NCBI GenBank assembly: GCA_017303795.1
Contig: JAFLBR010000001.1
Location: 124,001 to 188,000, forward strand
DNA length: 64,000 nt
Origin: Cytophagales bacterium
GTDB lineage: Bacteria; Bacteroidota; Bacteroidia; Cytophagales; Cyclobacteriaceae
Direction of reading: 5' to 3'
Shown: positions 19,896 to 28,071 of the stretch, piece by piece
How positions within the stretch are numbered: position 1 is the first letter of the stretch
Layout: each line of letters begins with the position of its first letter
Notes under the pieces: model-generated
The model's database searches: none
Seen by the model: the letters and a program-made list of their open reading frames with translations, nothing else
Told to the model about the DNA's origin: nothing
Made by a program: the position numbers and the translations under genes

Positions 19896-19978
19896 CTGAT
19901 AAAAAAGCAGGAAGCTAACAGGTGGTAGGCGTTTGAGACTCCCACTGTTTCTCTTAATTTTGTTAATTATTCTATTTG

Positions 19979-21937
19979 ATGCTGAGCCGTTCTACTATTT
20001 ATGCGCCTTCCGGGAATGTTCCAGAGTCGCTGCGGACGGCAGTTTACATAACCAATATTTTAGCTTCCGTTTTAGCCGCCCTCACCTTAATTCTTTTTGG
20101 GATTCTCTTTTCACTTTTCGGATGGAAGCCGACCTCCATGCTCATTATCTCGATTGCAATAATTTTTGGATTGATTCCGGTTATAAACAGGAGCAATTAC
20201 AATTTTGGGAGATTGCTGTTTTGCCTCGTTCCTGTGTTTGTAACTTTCAGTATAAGCGTGTACGGTAAGCTAACGGTGCCCGAGCAGTCTTATATTACTT
20301 ATTTTGATGTTCGATTTATAATTTTAATAACTACCATTTTACCGGCAATTGTTTTTACGATTGAGGAAAAATGGAAAATTACTATTTGCATGGGTTCAAC
20401 CTTGTTGTGTTTGCTCTTGTTTGATCCGATCCATAATGCATTTGGTTTGGGGTATTTTCAAAGAGGCTTTACAGCCCGGTCGTATTATTATATAAACTAC
20501 ATCTCCTTTATTTCTTTTCTGGTGTTATCGTTTGGTGTAATTGTATTGAAGTTGATAACCGGCAGAGCTGAAGCTCAGGAAAGAAAAACAGTACATGAAC
20601 TAAATGCAAGCAACAAACAATTGCTGATTAAGAATGATGAGTTGATGAGATTAAATGAATCAATGGCGCAACAAAGTGAAGAATTGATTCGGCAGAAGAA
20701 AGAGATTCATGAAAGCCGGGAGTTGATTTCAGAAGCTAATTTATTAATCAGCCAGCAACAGGAAAGACTAGTAGAGACCAACAAAGTATTGTCTAAGCTG
20801 GTAGAAGAAAAAACACAAGACCTTAGTTCAACCAACGAAGAACTGGTGCGTCATAATAATGAACTGCGTCAGTTTTCGTACACGGTTTCGCACAACCTGA
20901 GGGCACCGGTGGCGCGGTTGCTTGGGCTAACCGATTTATTAGACAGAAGTAAACTGGATCACGATCGAACCGAAATCTCAACCATGATTCATAAATCAGG
21001 TCGGGAACTAGACGAAGTATTAAAAGATTTAAATCAGATCATTGATTTACGAAACGATTTATATCAGGTACGAGAGAAAATATCGTTTGCTGATGAATGG
21101 CAGAAAACACTTTTTGTTTTGCAAGAACAACTGAGGCCTGGCTATCATCTGAATGTCGATTTTAATCAGGCTCTTTATATTTATTCGATACGCGCTATGA
21201 TTCAGAGTATTGTTTACAACCTGGTAAGCAATGCAATCAAATATCGAAATCCTGAAAAAGAACTTCGGATTGATGTAACCACATCTTTACAGCCGGATGG
21301 TGCAGTAGTGTTGCAGGTAAAAGACAATGGACTGGGTATTAATCTGGGAACCCAAAAGGAAAATATATTTAAGTTGTACCGGAGGTTTCACACCCATGTG
21401 GACGGAAAAGGACTTGGGCTTTACCTGGTGAAAACGCAAGTAGATACACTGGGTGGATCAATCGAGATTGAAAGTGAAATAAATCGCGGTACCACTTTCA
21501 TCATTACATTGCCGCATCCGAAAAACATAAGTAAGCAAGTGTTTTTTGAAAGCGATGCGGCTCAGATTTATTATGATGCAGATATTAATAATACAGTTAT
21601 AGTCTGGAAAAAGAATATTTCTGGTTTGGAATACCGCAAGGCTTTTCAAACCGTACTACATACGCTGCGAACATACCACACACCGGGTTGGATTGCCGAC
21701 TTAAGATTACAAGGGGTTGTACCCGATGAAGAGCAGCAGTGGTTTTTAACTACCGTTATGCCCGAAGCCGTTAATTGTGGATTGAAGCGGATAGCCGCTG
21801 TTGGTTTTTCTGACCCCATTCGGAAAAATTACTTTGAGCGAATGACTGCAAAGACTGATCTGCTTAAAATTGAATTAAAAGTTTTTGATCAACTGGAGGA
21901 TGCCGTTCATTGGATGAAAGGTTTTATCCGAAATTAA
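19979..21937 (+). CDS. Membrane sensor histidine kinase with C-terminal STAS-like domain
   Basis: A 652-residue kinase; the ATG at 19979 is preferred to the adjoining TTG. The first 200 residues carry about six membrane spans. A long coiled coil (about 205-295) leads to the phospho-acceptor region FSYTVSHNLRAPVARL with His305. The ATPase domain shows NLVSNAIKYRN (N box), DNGLGI (G1) and GKGLGLYLVK (G2) and ends near residue 515. The remaining 135 residues (IYYDADINNTVIVWK to HWMKGFIRN) form an alpha/beta domain like the STAS/SpoIIAA-type proteins of Cytophagales. No response regulator is adjacent. Signal unknown. Confidence 0.85.
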   Translation: MLSRSTIYAPSGNVPESLRTAVYITNILASVLAALTLILFGILFSLFGWKPTSMLIISIAIIFGLIPVINRSNYNFGRLLFCLVPVFVTFSISVYGKLTVPEQSYITYFDVRFIILITTILPAIVFTIEEKWKITICMGSTLLCLLLFDPIHNAFGLGYFQRGFTARSYYYINYISFISFLVLSFGVIVLKLITGRAEAQERKTVHELNASNKQLLIKNDELMRLNESMAQQSEELIRQKKEIHESRELISEANLLISQQQERLVETNKVLSKLVEEKTQDLSSTNEELVRHNNELRQFSYTVSHNLRAPVARLLGLTDLLDRSKLDHDRTEISTMIHKSGRELDEVLKDLNQIIDLRNDLYQVREKISFADEWQKTLFVLQEQLRPGYHLNVDFNQALYIYSIRAMIQSIVYNLVSNAIKYRNPEKELRIDVTTSLQPDGAVVLQVKDNGLGINLGTQKENIFKLYRRFHTHVDGKGLGLYLVKTQVDTLGGSIEIESEINRGTTFIITLPHPKNISKQVFFESDAAQIYYDADINNTVIVWKKNISGLEYRKAFQTVLHTLRTYHTPGWIADLRLQGVVPDEEQQWFLTTVMPEAVNCGLKRIAAVGFSDPIRKNYFERMTAKTDLLKIELKVFDQLEDAVHWMKGFIRN

Positions 21938-21946
21938 TTTTCAATT

Positions 21947-22165
21947 ATGAGTCAGGCATTTGTACGAGAAGGTGATGAGCAAAGTTTGTCAGAGATTTCG
22001 CCCACGCTACCAGCTTTAATTAATTTTCTTACCCGCGATAATAATGGCGTTAGGGTGTATGAGAAGAAGGCGCTTAATGTGAACGGACAGCCTGTACATG
22101 AAATGAGTAATGGATTGCGTTATGCGAAAGATGAGAACGGACGCTGGACTATAGTAGAGCTATGA
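21947..22165 (+). CDS. Small hypothetical protein
   Basis: A 72-residue acidic protein starting with ATG ten bases after the histidine kinase and overlapping the next gene by four bases (ATGA), so it belongs to the same transcript. It is polar throughout, with no signal peptide or membrane span; the middle NNGVRVYEKKALNVNG and the end ENGRWTIVEL look like short beta strands. No family is recognised. Confidence 0.6.
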   Translation: MSQAFVREGDEQSLSEISPTLPALINFLTRDNNGVRVYEKKALNVNGQPVHEMSNGLRYAKDENGRWTIVEL

Positions 22166-22461
22166 TTTACCATGTCATTACAGAAGCCGCCTGGAACGAA
22201 CAACAACAAGCAGATGCGATTGAAGTAGCTTCCTTGCAAACCGAAGGATTTATTCATTGCTGTACGCAGGAACAAGTGGCCGGAGTTTTATTCCGATACT
22301 TTAAAGATCAAACCGGGTTGCTGATTCTCGCTATCCATGAACAAAAGTTAAAACCGGAATTGAAGTTCGAAAAATCTACGAATGATGAATTGTTTCCGCA
22401 CGTATATGGCCCCATCAACAAGAGTGCTATCATTAGTGTGAATCCGATTCCTGAATCGTAA
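22162..22461 (+). CDS. DUF952 family protein
   Basis: A 99-residue protein with the features of DUF952: IYHVITEAAW at the start, TEGFIHCCTQEQ in the middle and FPHVYGPINKSAI near the end. The fold of this family is distantly like ADP-ribosyl-transferring enzymes, but activity is unproven. Start and previous stop overlap as ATGA, indicating translational coupling with the 72-residue protein. It ends 22 bp from the convergent oxidase gene. Confidence 0.85.
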   Translation: MIYHVITEAAWNEQQQADAIEVASLQTEGFIHCCTQEQVAGVLFRYFKDQTGLLILAIHEQKLKPELKFEKSTNDELFPHVYGPINKSAIISVNPIPES

Positions 22462-22482
22462 ATTCATTTTACTAATTAAGTC

Positions 22483-23631
22483 TTAACCTTTTAGATACTT
22501 TTCAAGATCAATAGTGGTTTCGCAGCCGACCTGATTCATTACTTGTTTGAGTTGCGTTTTTAGAATGGCGATAGTATGATCGCCACCTGCATTGCCTAAG
22601 GCAGCCACACCATACATAAATGATCTTCCGAGAAACGTAAACTCCGCACCACTGGCTAACGCTCTGCCTACATCCGGCCCCGAACGAATGCCGCTATCCA
22701 TCATAATTTTGATTTTGTGCTTGTACTTTTTTTCGATGGGGATCAACGAATGAATAGCTGATTCACCGGCATCAATCTGCCGGCCACCATGGTTAGAAAC
22801 AATGATGCCATCCAAACCAAGTTGCACCGCCATTTCCGTATCGGCTTCGCTGGCTACACCTTTTAATACCAGCTTACCTTTCCATTGATCGCGGATAGCA
22901 GCAATTTTTTCTTTACTCAGTCTTCCTGAAAAAGTTTTGTCCATGAACTGCCCAAGTTTTTTCATGTTCAAGCCTTTGGGCATGTAGGGTTTTAACGTAG
23001 CAAATTCGGGAGTGCCATGAAGCAATGTTTGTAAAGCCCAATTCGGTTTGCTTAAAATCTGCAAAATGTTTTGCATCGACATATTGGGTGGCATAGCCAA
23101 ACCATTGCGAATGTCGCGTGGGCGAAATCCGAATGAAGGAACATCGCACAACAACACTAAAACTTCGTACTGCGAATTTTTTAATCGTTTGATAATGTCA
23201 TCGCGCAAAGCATCTTCGGCTGGGTGATAAAGTTGAAACCACGCTTTACCTTGTGTAAGTTCACTTACCCGTTCAATGCTTGAAGTAGTAACCGTACTTA
23301 GAATGAAGGGTATGTTGTGGTTGTGCGCAGCTTTCGCCAGGATCTCAGTAGCGTTTGGCCAGATTAACCCTTGCAATCCCACAGGGGCAACCCCGAAAGG
23401 CGCATCATAAACAGTACCAAAAAGTTCAGTCTGAAGTTTAACATCAATGGCAGGTTTTAGATAGGTTGGCACCAACTCAACTTCCCGAAGTTCACTGGTA
23501 TTCTTATGCAGGTTTACATCTTCGTTACATCCGCCATCTAAATATTCAAATGCAAAACGCGGTATGCGACTGCGTGCTTTTTTGCGCAAGTCATCAATGG
23601 AAGGATAGCTTGTGTTGAAGGACCAACTCAT
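22483..23631 (-). CDS. FMN-dependent alpha-hydroxy-acid oxidase/dehydrogenase
   Basis: A 382-residue TIM-barrel flavoprotein of the L-lactate dehydrogenase, glycolate oxidase and lactate oxidase family, oxidising a 2-hydroxy acid to the 2-keto acid. Visible features are the N-terminal PRFAFEYLDGG, the FMN-binding APVGLQGLIWP, and the catalytic HisxxxArg segment SNHGGRQID near residue 279, then MDSGIRSG and ALGAEFTFLGR-like phosphate binding (ASGAEFTFLGRSF). The ATG at 23631 is used in place of a TTG 18 bases upstream. It lies downstream of the isomerase gene but after a terminator. Substrate is not determined. Confidence 0.88.
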   Translation of the reverse strand: MSWSFNTSYPSIDDLRKKARSRIPRFAFEYLDGGCNEDVNLHKNTSELREVELVPTYLKPAIDVKLQTELFGTVYDAPFGVAPVGLQGLIWPNATEILAKAAHNHNIPFILSTVTTSSIERVSELTQGKAWFQLYHPAEDALRDDIIKRLKNSQYEVLVLLCDVPSFGFRPRDIRNGLAMPPNMSMQNILQILSKPNWALQTLLHGTPEFATLKPYMPKGLNMKKLGQFMDKTFSGRLSKEKIAAIRDQWKGKLVLKGVASEADTEMAVQLGLDGIIVSNHGGRQIDAGESAIHSLIPIEKKYKHKIKIMMDSGIRSGPDVGRALASGAEFTFLGRSFMYGVAALGNAGGDHTIAILKTQLKQVMNQVGCETTIDLEKYLKG

Positions 23632-23709
23632 CGGGTATTTTTCTGCCAAGGTATAGATTATTAAGCTTTGTTGCGAACAACTTATCAGTACTTGAATTGG
23701 TTGTTACTC

Positions 23710-23749
23710 AAAAAAAATTCCAAAGACGGCTTGCCATCTTTGGAATTTT
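23710..23749 (-). terminator. Terminator after the isomerase/epimerase gene
   Basis: A long stem AATTCCAAAGACGGC / GCCATCTTTGGAATT with one mismatch and a tiny loop. Read on the minus strand it ends in eight T, so it serves the gene ending at 23775. Confidence 0.9.
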
Positions 23750-23774
23750 ACGAAAGTGTAAAATTTATCTCAAC

Positions 23775-24812
23775 TTATCCTAACGCGCTCTTACAAAACT
23801 CCAGACACTTTTTCACTTCTTCGATGGGTGAAGAACCTTCGGGTACTTTGTATTCTAACTCAATAGTTGCAGGGAAGTTGTATTTGTTATCGCGGATAAT
23901 GCGCAGCGCATCGGCAAGGGGAGTATCGCCTGTACCCCACGGCAAGTTGTCGCCACCGTTGGCTTTACTTTTACGATCCTTCATGTGCATGCTTACAATG
24001 TGTTTACTTTTTTCTTTGATGAAATCAAGTCCGTTGGTATTGCCCGCAGCAATGTAATGGCCAAGATCCAGGTTAAGTGCATTAGCAGAGGATTGTGTAA
24101 GGGCAGTATCCCAGAAGGTTGGTGTTTGCTGTTCGTGTCCGTGATAGCCCACTTTTATTCCGTACTTCTCTGCAGCCTTGCCTAGTTTTAAAGTGTGGGC
24201 ATCATTGCTGGGATGTTCCAAAGTAACATGCGATGCTCCCAAGGCTTTGGCCGCGTGTAATCCGTAATCAATATCAGCATCTGAGTTTTGCATGCCGAAG
24301 GCATCCGGCTTGAACGCATAAATTTCTATACCGGCCTTCTTATACATTTTACCAAACTCTTCGAACTTCGACATGCTTGCTTTTTGTCGCCACAAACTAA
24401 TCTCTTCGCGATATACTTTGTTTTTGGCTTCTACTTCGGCAAGTGTTTTCTTTTCTTCTTCGGTTAACTCTTGCTGTTGCTGGCGCTTGCGCCAGATGGG
24501 CAACATCACTCTGAAGTCAACCGGATTTTTTGGAGCTCCGGCAAATGATTCGGCCGGGCCGCCCATTAATTCAATGTTGGTAATTCCACATTGGCGGATG
24601 TAATCCAATGTGGCTTCAGCACTTTGATCAGGTAAATCGCGAAACGAGTAGGTGATAACTCCTAACCGTACACCTTTAATGGTTGAGCCTGTTTTACCCA
24701 GGTTGTTGATGAAGTTAGGAAAGGCAAATGTTTGGTGACCTGCTAATACCGAGCCAGCAATAAGGGTAGAGGCTGCTCCGATAAATTTCCGTCTTGTGGT
24801 TTTTGTTTCCAT
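23775..24812 (-). CDS. Tat-exported sugar phosphate isomerase/epimerase family protein
   Basis: A 345-residue xylose-isomerase-like TIM barrel. The N-terminus METKTTRRKFIGAASTLIAG is a twin-arginine signal, so the enzyme is exported folded, probably with its metal. Barrel motifs include GVITYSFRDLP, NIELMGGPAESFAG, VGYHGHEQQTPTFWD, LDLGHYIAAG (metal-binding Asp and His), MHMKDRK and TIELEYKVPEGSSP. Relatives act as epimerases, dehydratases or lyases on sugars, including 3-keto-glycosides in Bacteroides. Its position next to GH3 and DUF1080 genes suggests work on glycoside breakdown products. Confidence 0.85.
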   Translation of the reverse strand: METKTTRRKFIGAASTLIAGSVLAGHQTFAFPNFINNLGKTGSTIKGVRLGVITYSFRDLPDQSAEATLDYIRQCGITNIELMGGPAESFAGAPKNPVDFRVMLPIWRKRQQQQELTEEEKKTLAEVEAKNKVYREEISLWRQKASMSKFEEFGKMYKKAGIEIYAFKPDAFGMQNSDADIDYGLHAAKALGASHVTLEHPSNDAHTLKLGKAAEKYGIKVGYHGHEQQTPTFWDTALTQSSANALNLDLGHYIAAGNTNGLDFIKEKSKHIVSMHMKDRKSKANGGDNLPWGTGDTPLADALRIIRDNKYNFPATIELEYKVPEGSSPIEEVKKCLEFCKSALG

Positions 24813-24838
24813 GTTTGATTTTTTAGGGAAGTGTTGAG

Positions 24839-27163
24839 TTACTTTTTATATTTTTTGGTACGTTCATCACTGATTACACCTTTCCAGTTTAAGCCAAAGG
24901 CAAAGTCGTATTTATTACCCTGATCGTCCACATAACATTCCAGATCATGTGCAACATCTTCAGCTTGTTTTTCAACAGTAGCCATGTTAGCTGGCATTTG
25001 AAGCGGTAATAAACCAGAAGGCTCTGCTGCTCCGGTTATGATATCTAACAATGCCTGATCCTGTACACTGAAATGAGTAAGTATAGCATTAGCATTTTTT
25101 TCGAACTCAGAAAAAATCATCGGAGTGTTCAGGTTAATTGAAACGATTACAGGTTTGCCTTTCATTTTTTGGTAGGTATCGTTTACCATAGCCAGATCGC
25201 TCACGTTAATAGCCGTGTTCTTTTTATTCTTATACGATCGGTTGGATGTTTTCTCTAACGGATCGCCACCTGCAATACTTGCTTCGCGCGCTTCGGTTGC
25301 AGTGTAAGTTGCATATTGCAGTGAAATGGGTATATACCCATTGCCACCTTTCCTGGTGTCTTCCGCGTTGTAACCAATCCCAGTATTCGGGCTGCTGATA
25401 AACACCAGTGCATAATCTGCTTCGCTGGGATTTTCGGTTACATTAAAATACTTTTTCACGATTTCAATATTCACCGGATACTCCAGCTTTTCAGGGATCT
25501 CCATGCCCAGAAAGTTTCTTCCGGCTGGTGTAAATTTCTTAGGGATATAGACGGTCTTATTTTTCTCAAGTGGCAAGGCATTGCTTTTGTTCTTTAGCAT
25601 TACAATGGATTTCAATTGAGCATCGTATCCGGCTTTCATGTATTCCGGATTTCCAACAATTGTTTTTGTTTCTTCCGGATTGAGGTAAGGGTTTTCAAAC
25701 AAACCCGTTCTGAAAATATTTTTAAGCAAGCGCACAGCCGACTGCTCGAAGCGTTTGCGCATAAATTCTTCACCATGTTCTTTTACGCCTAAGTTGTAAG
25801 CCTCAATTACAGGTTTCATGTCGTTGTTACCACCAAACTGATCGCCACCCGCCATCAACACTTTGTAATGCCTTTCCGCTAACGATAAACTTTCTACACC
25901 CCAGGCTTTACCAGTTAGAAAAATATCCAACTGCGTTACATCTCCGGTAACAAGCCAATCAGTACACACCACACCATCGTAATTATATTTATCGCGAAGC
26001 AGATCGGTAATAATGTATTTGTTGTAGGCATTGCCCACGTTTTCATTATTTTTTGTGTCTTGGTTAAAAGATATAGTATAGTAAGGCATTACAGCCGATG
26101 CCATTCCGGTTTTACCTTTTAGTTTAAATGCACCTTCGGTAAACGGAATCATGTGTTCCGCAAAATTATTTCCCGGATACACAGCAAACTTTCCCACACC
26201 GTAATGTGCATCGCGACCGCCTTCGCCCGAGCCACCACCCGGCCAATGTTTCACCATCGCATTCACGCTGGTGTAACCCCAGCCATCAGCAATCTCTCTA
26301 TCACCAACCGAAGTTTGAAAGCCATCGATGTATGCGCGGGCCAGATCAGTTGCAAGTGCGGGGTCTTCACCAAATGTACCACTGGTGCGATACCAACGCG
26401 GATCAGTTGCCATATCAATTTGGGGGGAGAGCGCAGTGGTAATACCCAACGCGCGATATTCTTTCGCGCCAATGCTTCCAAATTTTTCTACGAGTTCGGC
26501 ATCGAATGTTGCCGCTAAACCAAGTGAGCCTGGCCACATCGAAATTTTTCCGCCAGCCCCTTCATTGTATTCTTCGCTGGCATCGGTACCATGTCTGGGG
26601 TCGGTACTGTTATTGGCTGGAATGCCCAACCCAAATCCTTCTACCAACGCTTGTGCATTGTTATTCCACCGCGCAGCTACTTCCGGACTTTCAACGGAAG
26701 TAATCAACACGTGTCTTAAATTATCTTTTGTTAAAAATTCTTTCTGCTGATCGGATAAGTCATACGCATGGGCACCACTTTCCGAAAATGACTTTCCGTT
26801 ATAGGTGGCTGCAAAGAAGCCACGATTCTGCGCGGGTACAGATTGATGTCGGCTATACAACATCAAGCCTGCAATTTCTTCTACCGACATTTTAGAGGCA
26901 AGATCTTTTGCGCGTTCATCGGCAGATAATCGCCAGTCTTCATACTTATCTAACTGATCATTTTTATTCAGGTCTTTAAAACCTAATCTATCCACCGTTA
27001 AAATTTTAACACCGGAGGTGGATGAGTAGCCCAGTGTTTTACCACCCTCGTTTGTTACAGTTTTTATTCCATCCGTTTCAGTTTCGGTCCACTTTGGCCC
27101 GCAACCAATAAGCATCAGGCCAGCCAGGCCACCGCCTATTATCAAGTTCAGCGTTTTTTTCAT
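24839..27163 (-). CDS. Glycoside hydrolase family 3 lipoprotein (beta-glucosidase-like)
   Basis: A 774-residue lipoprotein. The ATG at 27163 opens the signal MKKTLNLIIGGGLAGLMLIGC with the lipobox cysteine; a TTG further upstream lies before the predicted transcription start. GH3 features are DPRWYRTSGTFGEDP, MVKHWPGGGSGEGGRDAH and YDGVVCTDWLV near residue 400, where Asp is the expected nucleophile. The C-terminal alpha/beta sandwich follows, but the fibronectin-like third domain appears reduced. It probably faces the periplasm and removes terminal beta-linked sugars. The divergent NUDIX-type regulator is the obvious candidate controller. Confidence 0.92.
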   Translation of the reverse strand: MKKTLNLIIGGGLAGLMLIGCGPKWTETETDGIKTVTNEGGKTLGYSSTSGVKILTVDRLGFKDLNKNDQLDKYEDWRLSADERAKDLASKMSVEEIAGLMLYSRHQSVPAQNRGFFAATYNGKSFSESGAHAYDLSDQQKEFLTKDNLRHVLITSVESPEVAARWNNNAQALVEGFGLGIPANNSTDPRHGTDASEEYNEGAGGKISMWPGSLGLAATFDAELVEKFGSIGAKEYRALGITTALSPQIDMATDPRWYRTSGTFGEDPALATDLARAYIDGFQTSVGDREIADGWGYTSVNAMVKHWPGGGSGEGGRDAHYGVGKFAVYPGNNFAEHMIPFTEGAFKLKGKTGMASAVMPYYTISFNQDTKNNENVGNAYNKYIITDLLRDKYNYDGVVCTDWLVTGDVTQLDIFLTGKAWGVESLSLAERHYKVLMAGGDQFGGNNDMKPVIEAYNLGVKEHGEEFMRKRFEQSAVRLLKNIFRTGLFENPYLNPEETKTIVGNPEYMKAGYDAQLKSIVMLKNKSNALPLEKNKTVYIPKKFTPAGRNFLGMEIPEKLEYPVNIEIVKKYFNVTENPSEADYALVFISSPNTGIGYNAEDTRKGGNGYIPISLQYATYTATEAREASIAGGDPLEKTSNRSYKNKKNTAINVSDLAMVNDTYQKMKGKPVIVSINLNTPMIFSEFEKNANAILTHFSVQDQALLDIITGAAEPSGLLPLQMPANMATVEKQAEDVAHDLECYVDDQGNKYDFAFGLNWKGVISDERTKKYKK

Positions 27164-27178
27164 TGTGTATGATTTACA

Positions 27179-27209
27179 CAATAGTATTTAATTTTGCTTG
27201 AGTTATCAA
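27179..27209 (-). promoter_or_regulatory. Promoter of the GH3 gene
   Basis: On the minus strand TTG (27209-27207), a 20-base spacer and TACTATTG (27186-27179) fit the Bacteroidota promoter with one mismatch in the -7 box. Transcription would start about ten bases before the ATG at 27163. Confidence 0.5.
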
Positions 27210-27222
27210 CGATTTACGATAG

Positions 27223-27232
27223 ATTGGCCAAT
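27223..27232. promoter_or_regulatory. Palindrome in the divergent GH3/regulator intergenic region
   Basis: ATTGGCCAAT is a perfect 10-bp palindrome just upstream of the GH3 promoter and about 30 bp upstream of a TATTTTTG box (27260-27267) for the regulator. Its position suits an operator for a dimeric repressor such as the adjacent NUDIX-like protein. Confidence 0.35.
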
Positions 27233-27272
27233 ATTTTAGATAGAACGGTTGGTAGGTTTTATTTTTGGCGAA

Positions 27273-28007
27273 ATGACAGGGTTTAAGTCGCAGGATGAAT
27301 TTTATGAAGCTGGGGATCGGGTGTATTTGCCGCACCTTTCCGTTGATTGTGTGATTTTTGGTTTTCATGAAAATTCGCTGAAAGTATTGTTGCTGAAATG
27401 GAAAAACGGACCATGGTGTTTGCCGGGCGGTTTTATTAAACACAAAGAATCGCTTGATCAGTCGGCTAACCGAACGTTAAAAGAAAGAACCGGCTTAACC
27501 GAAATATTTCTGAAACAATTTCATGCTTTTGGCGAACCAGATCGTGAGAACGGTAAACGAGCCAAAGGTTCGTGGATTGGAAAAAGATTTATAACGGTTG
27601 GCTATTATGCGTTGGTAGAATATTCAAAAGTATTTCCCGAGCCAGATTTGTTGAGCAGCGAATGTAAATGGTTTGATGTAAATGCGGTGCCCGATTTAAT
27701 TTATGATCATAACCAGATTATGAATAAAGCATTAGAGACTTTGCGGCTCAGTCTCAACGATCATCCGGTGGGTTATAATTTACTTCCGGAAAAATTCACA
27801 ATGCCGCAGCTTCAGAAACTATACGAAACTATTTTGGGCGAAACACTCGACCGTAGAAATTTTCAGAAGCAAATGATTGCGTTGGATGTACTGATCCGGT
27901 TGAACGAGCGCAAAACGGGTGGCGCGCACAAAGCACCATATCTCTACCGCTTCGATAAACGCAAGTACGATAAAGCCATGAAGCAAGGCCTGCGGCTTAG
28001 TTTTTAG
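27273..28007 (+). CDS. NUDIX-domain transcriptional regulator, NrtR/AraR type
   Basis: A 244-residue protein: an N-terminal NUDIX domain (residues 15-160; WCLPGGFIKHKESLDQSANRTLKERTGL) and a C-terminal winged helix (about 165-244) with MPQLQKLYETILGETLDRRNFQKQM. In the NUDIX box the catalytic REXXEE core is degenerate (RTLKERTG), as expected for a sugar- or nucleotide-sensing regulator rather than a hydrolase. In Bacteroidota this family includes the arabinose regulator AraR as well as NAD-related NrtR. Divergence from a GH3 gene favours sugar control. The ATG at 27273 is used over a TTG 24 bases upstream. Confidence 0.82.
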   Translation: MTGFKSQDEFYEAGDRVYLPHLSVDCVIFGFHENSLKVLLLKWKNGPWCLPGGFIKHKESLDQSANRTLKERTGLTEIFLKQFHAFGEPDRENGKRAKGSWIGKRFITVGYYALVEYSKVFPEPDLLSSECKWFDVNAVPDLIYDHNQIMNKALETLRLSLNDHPVGYNLLPEKFTMPQLQKLYETILGETLDRRNFQKQMIALDVLIRLNERKTGGAHKAPYLYRFDKRKYDKAMKQGLRLSF

Positions 28008-28020
28008 TATCCAACTAAAT

Positions 28021-28069
28021 TAGGTGTCTTGACAGTTTTTTATAAAGCCCTTAAGCAGCTTGACGCCTA
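28021..28069. repeat. Dispersed short repeat, copy 1 (AGGTGTC...GACGCCT)
   Basis: TAGGTGTCTTGACAG and CAGCTTGACGCCTA are imperfect inverted arms around a TTTTATAAAG centre. The same layout occurs at 60815-60860. Here it lies between two convergent genes and may end both transcripts. Confidence 0.6.
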
Positions 28070-28071
28070 TT

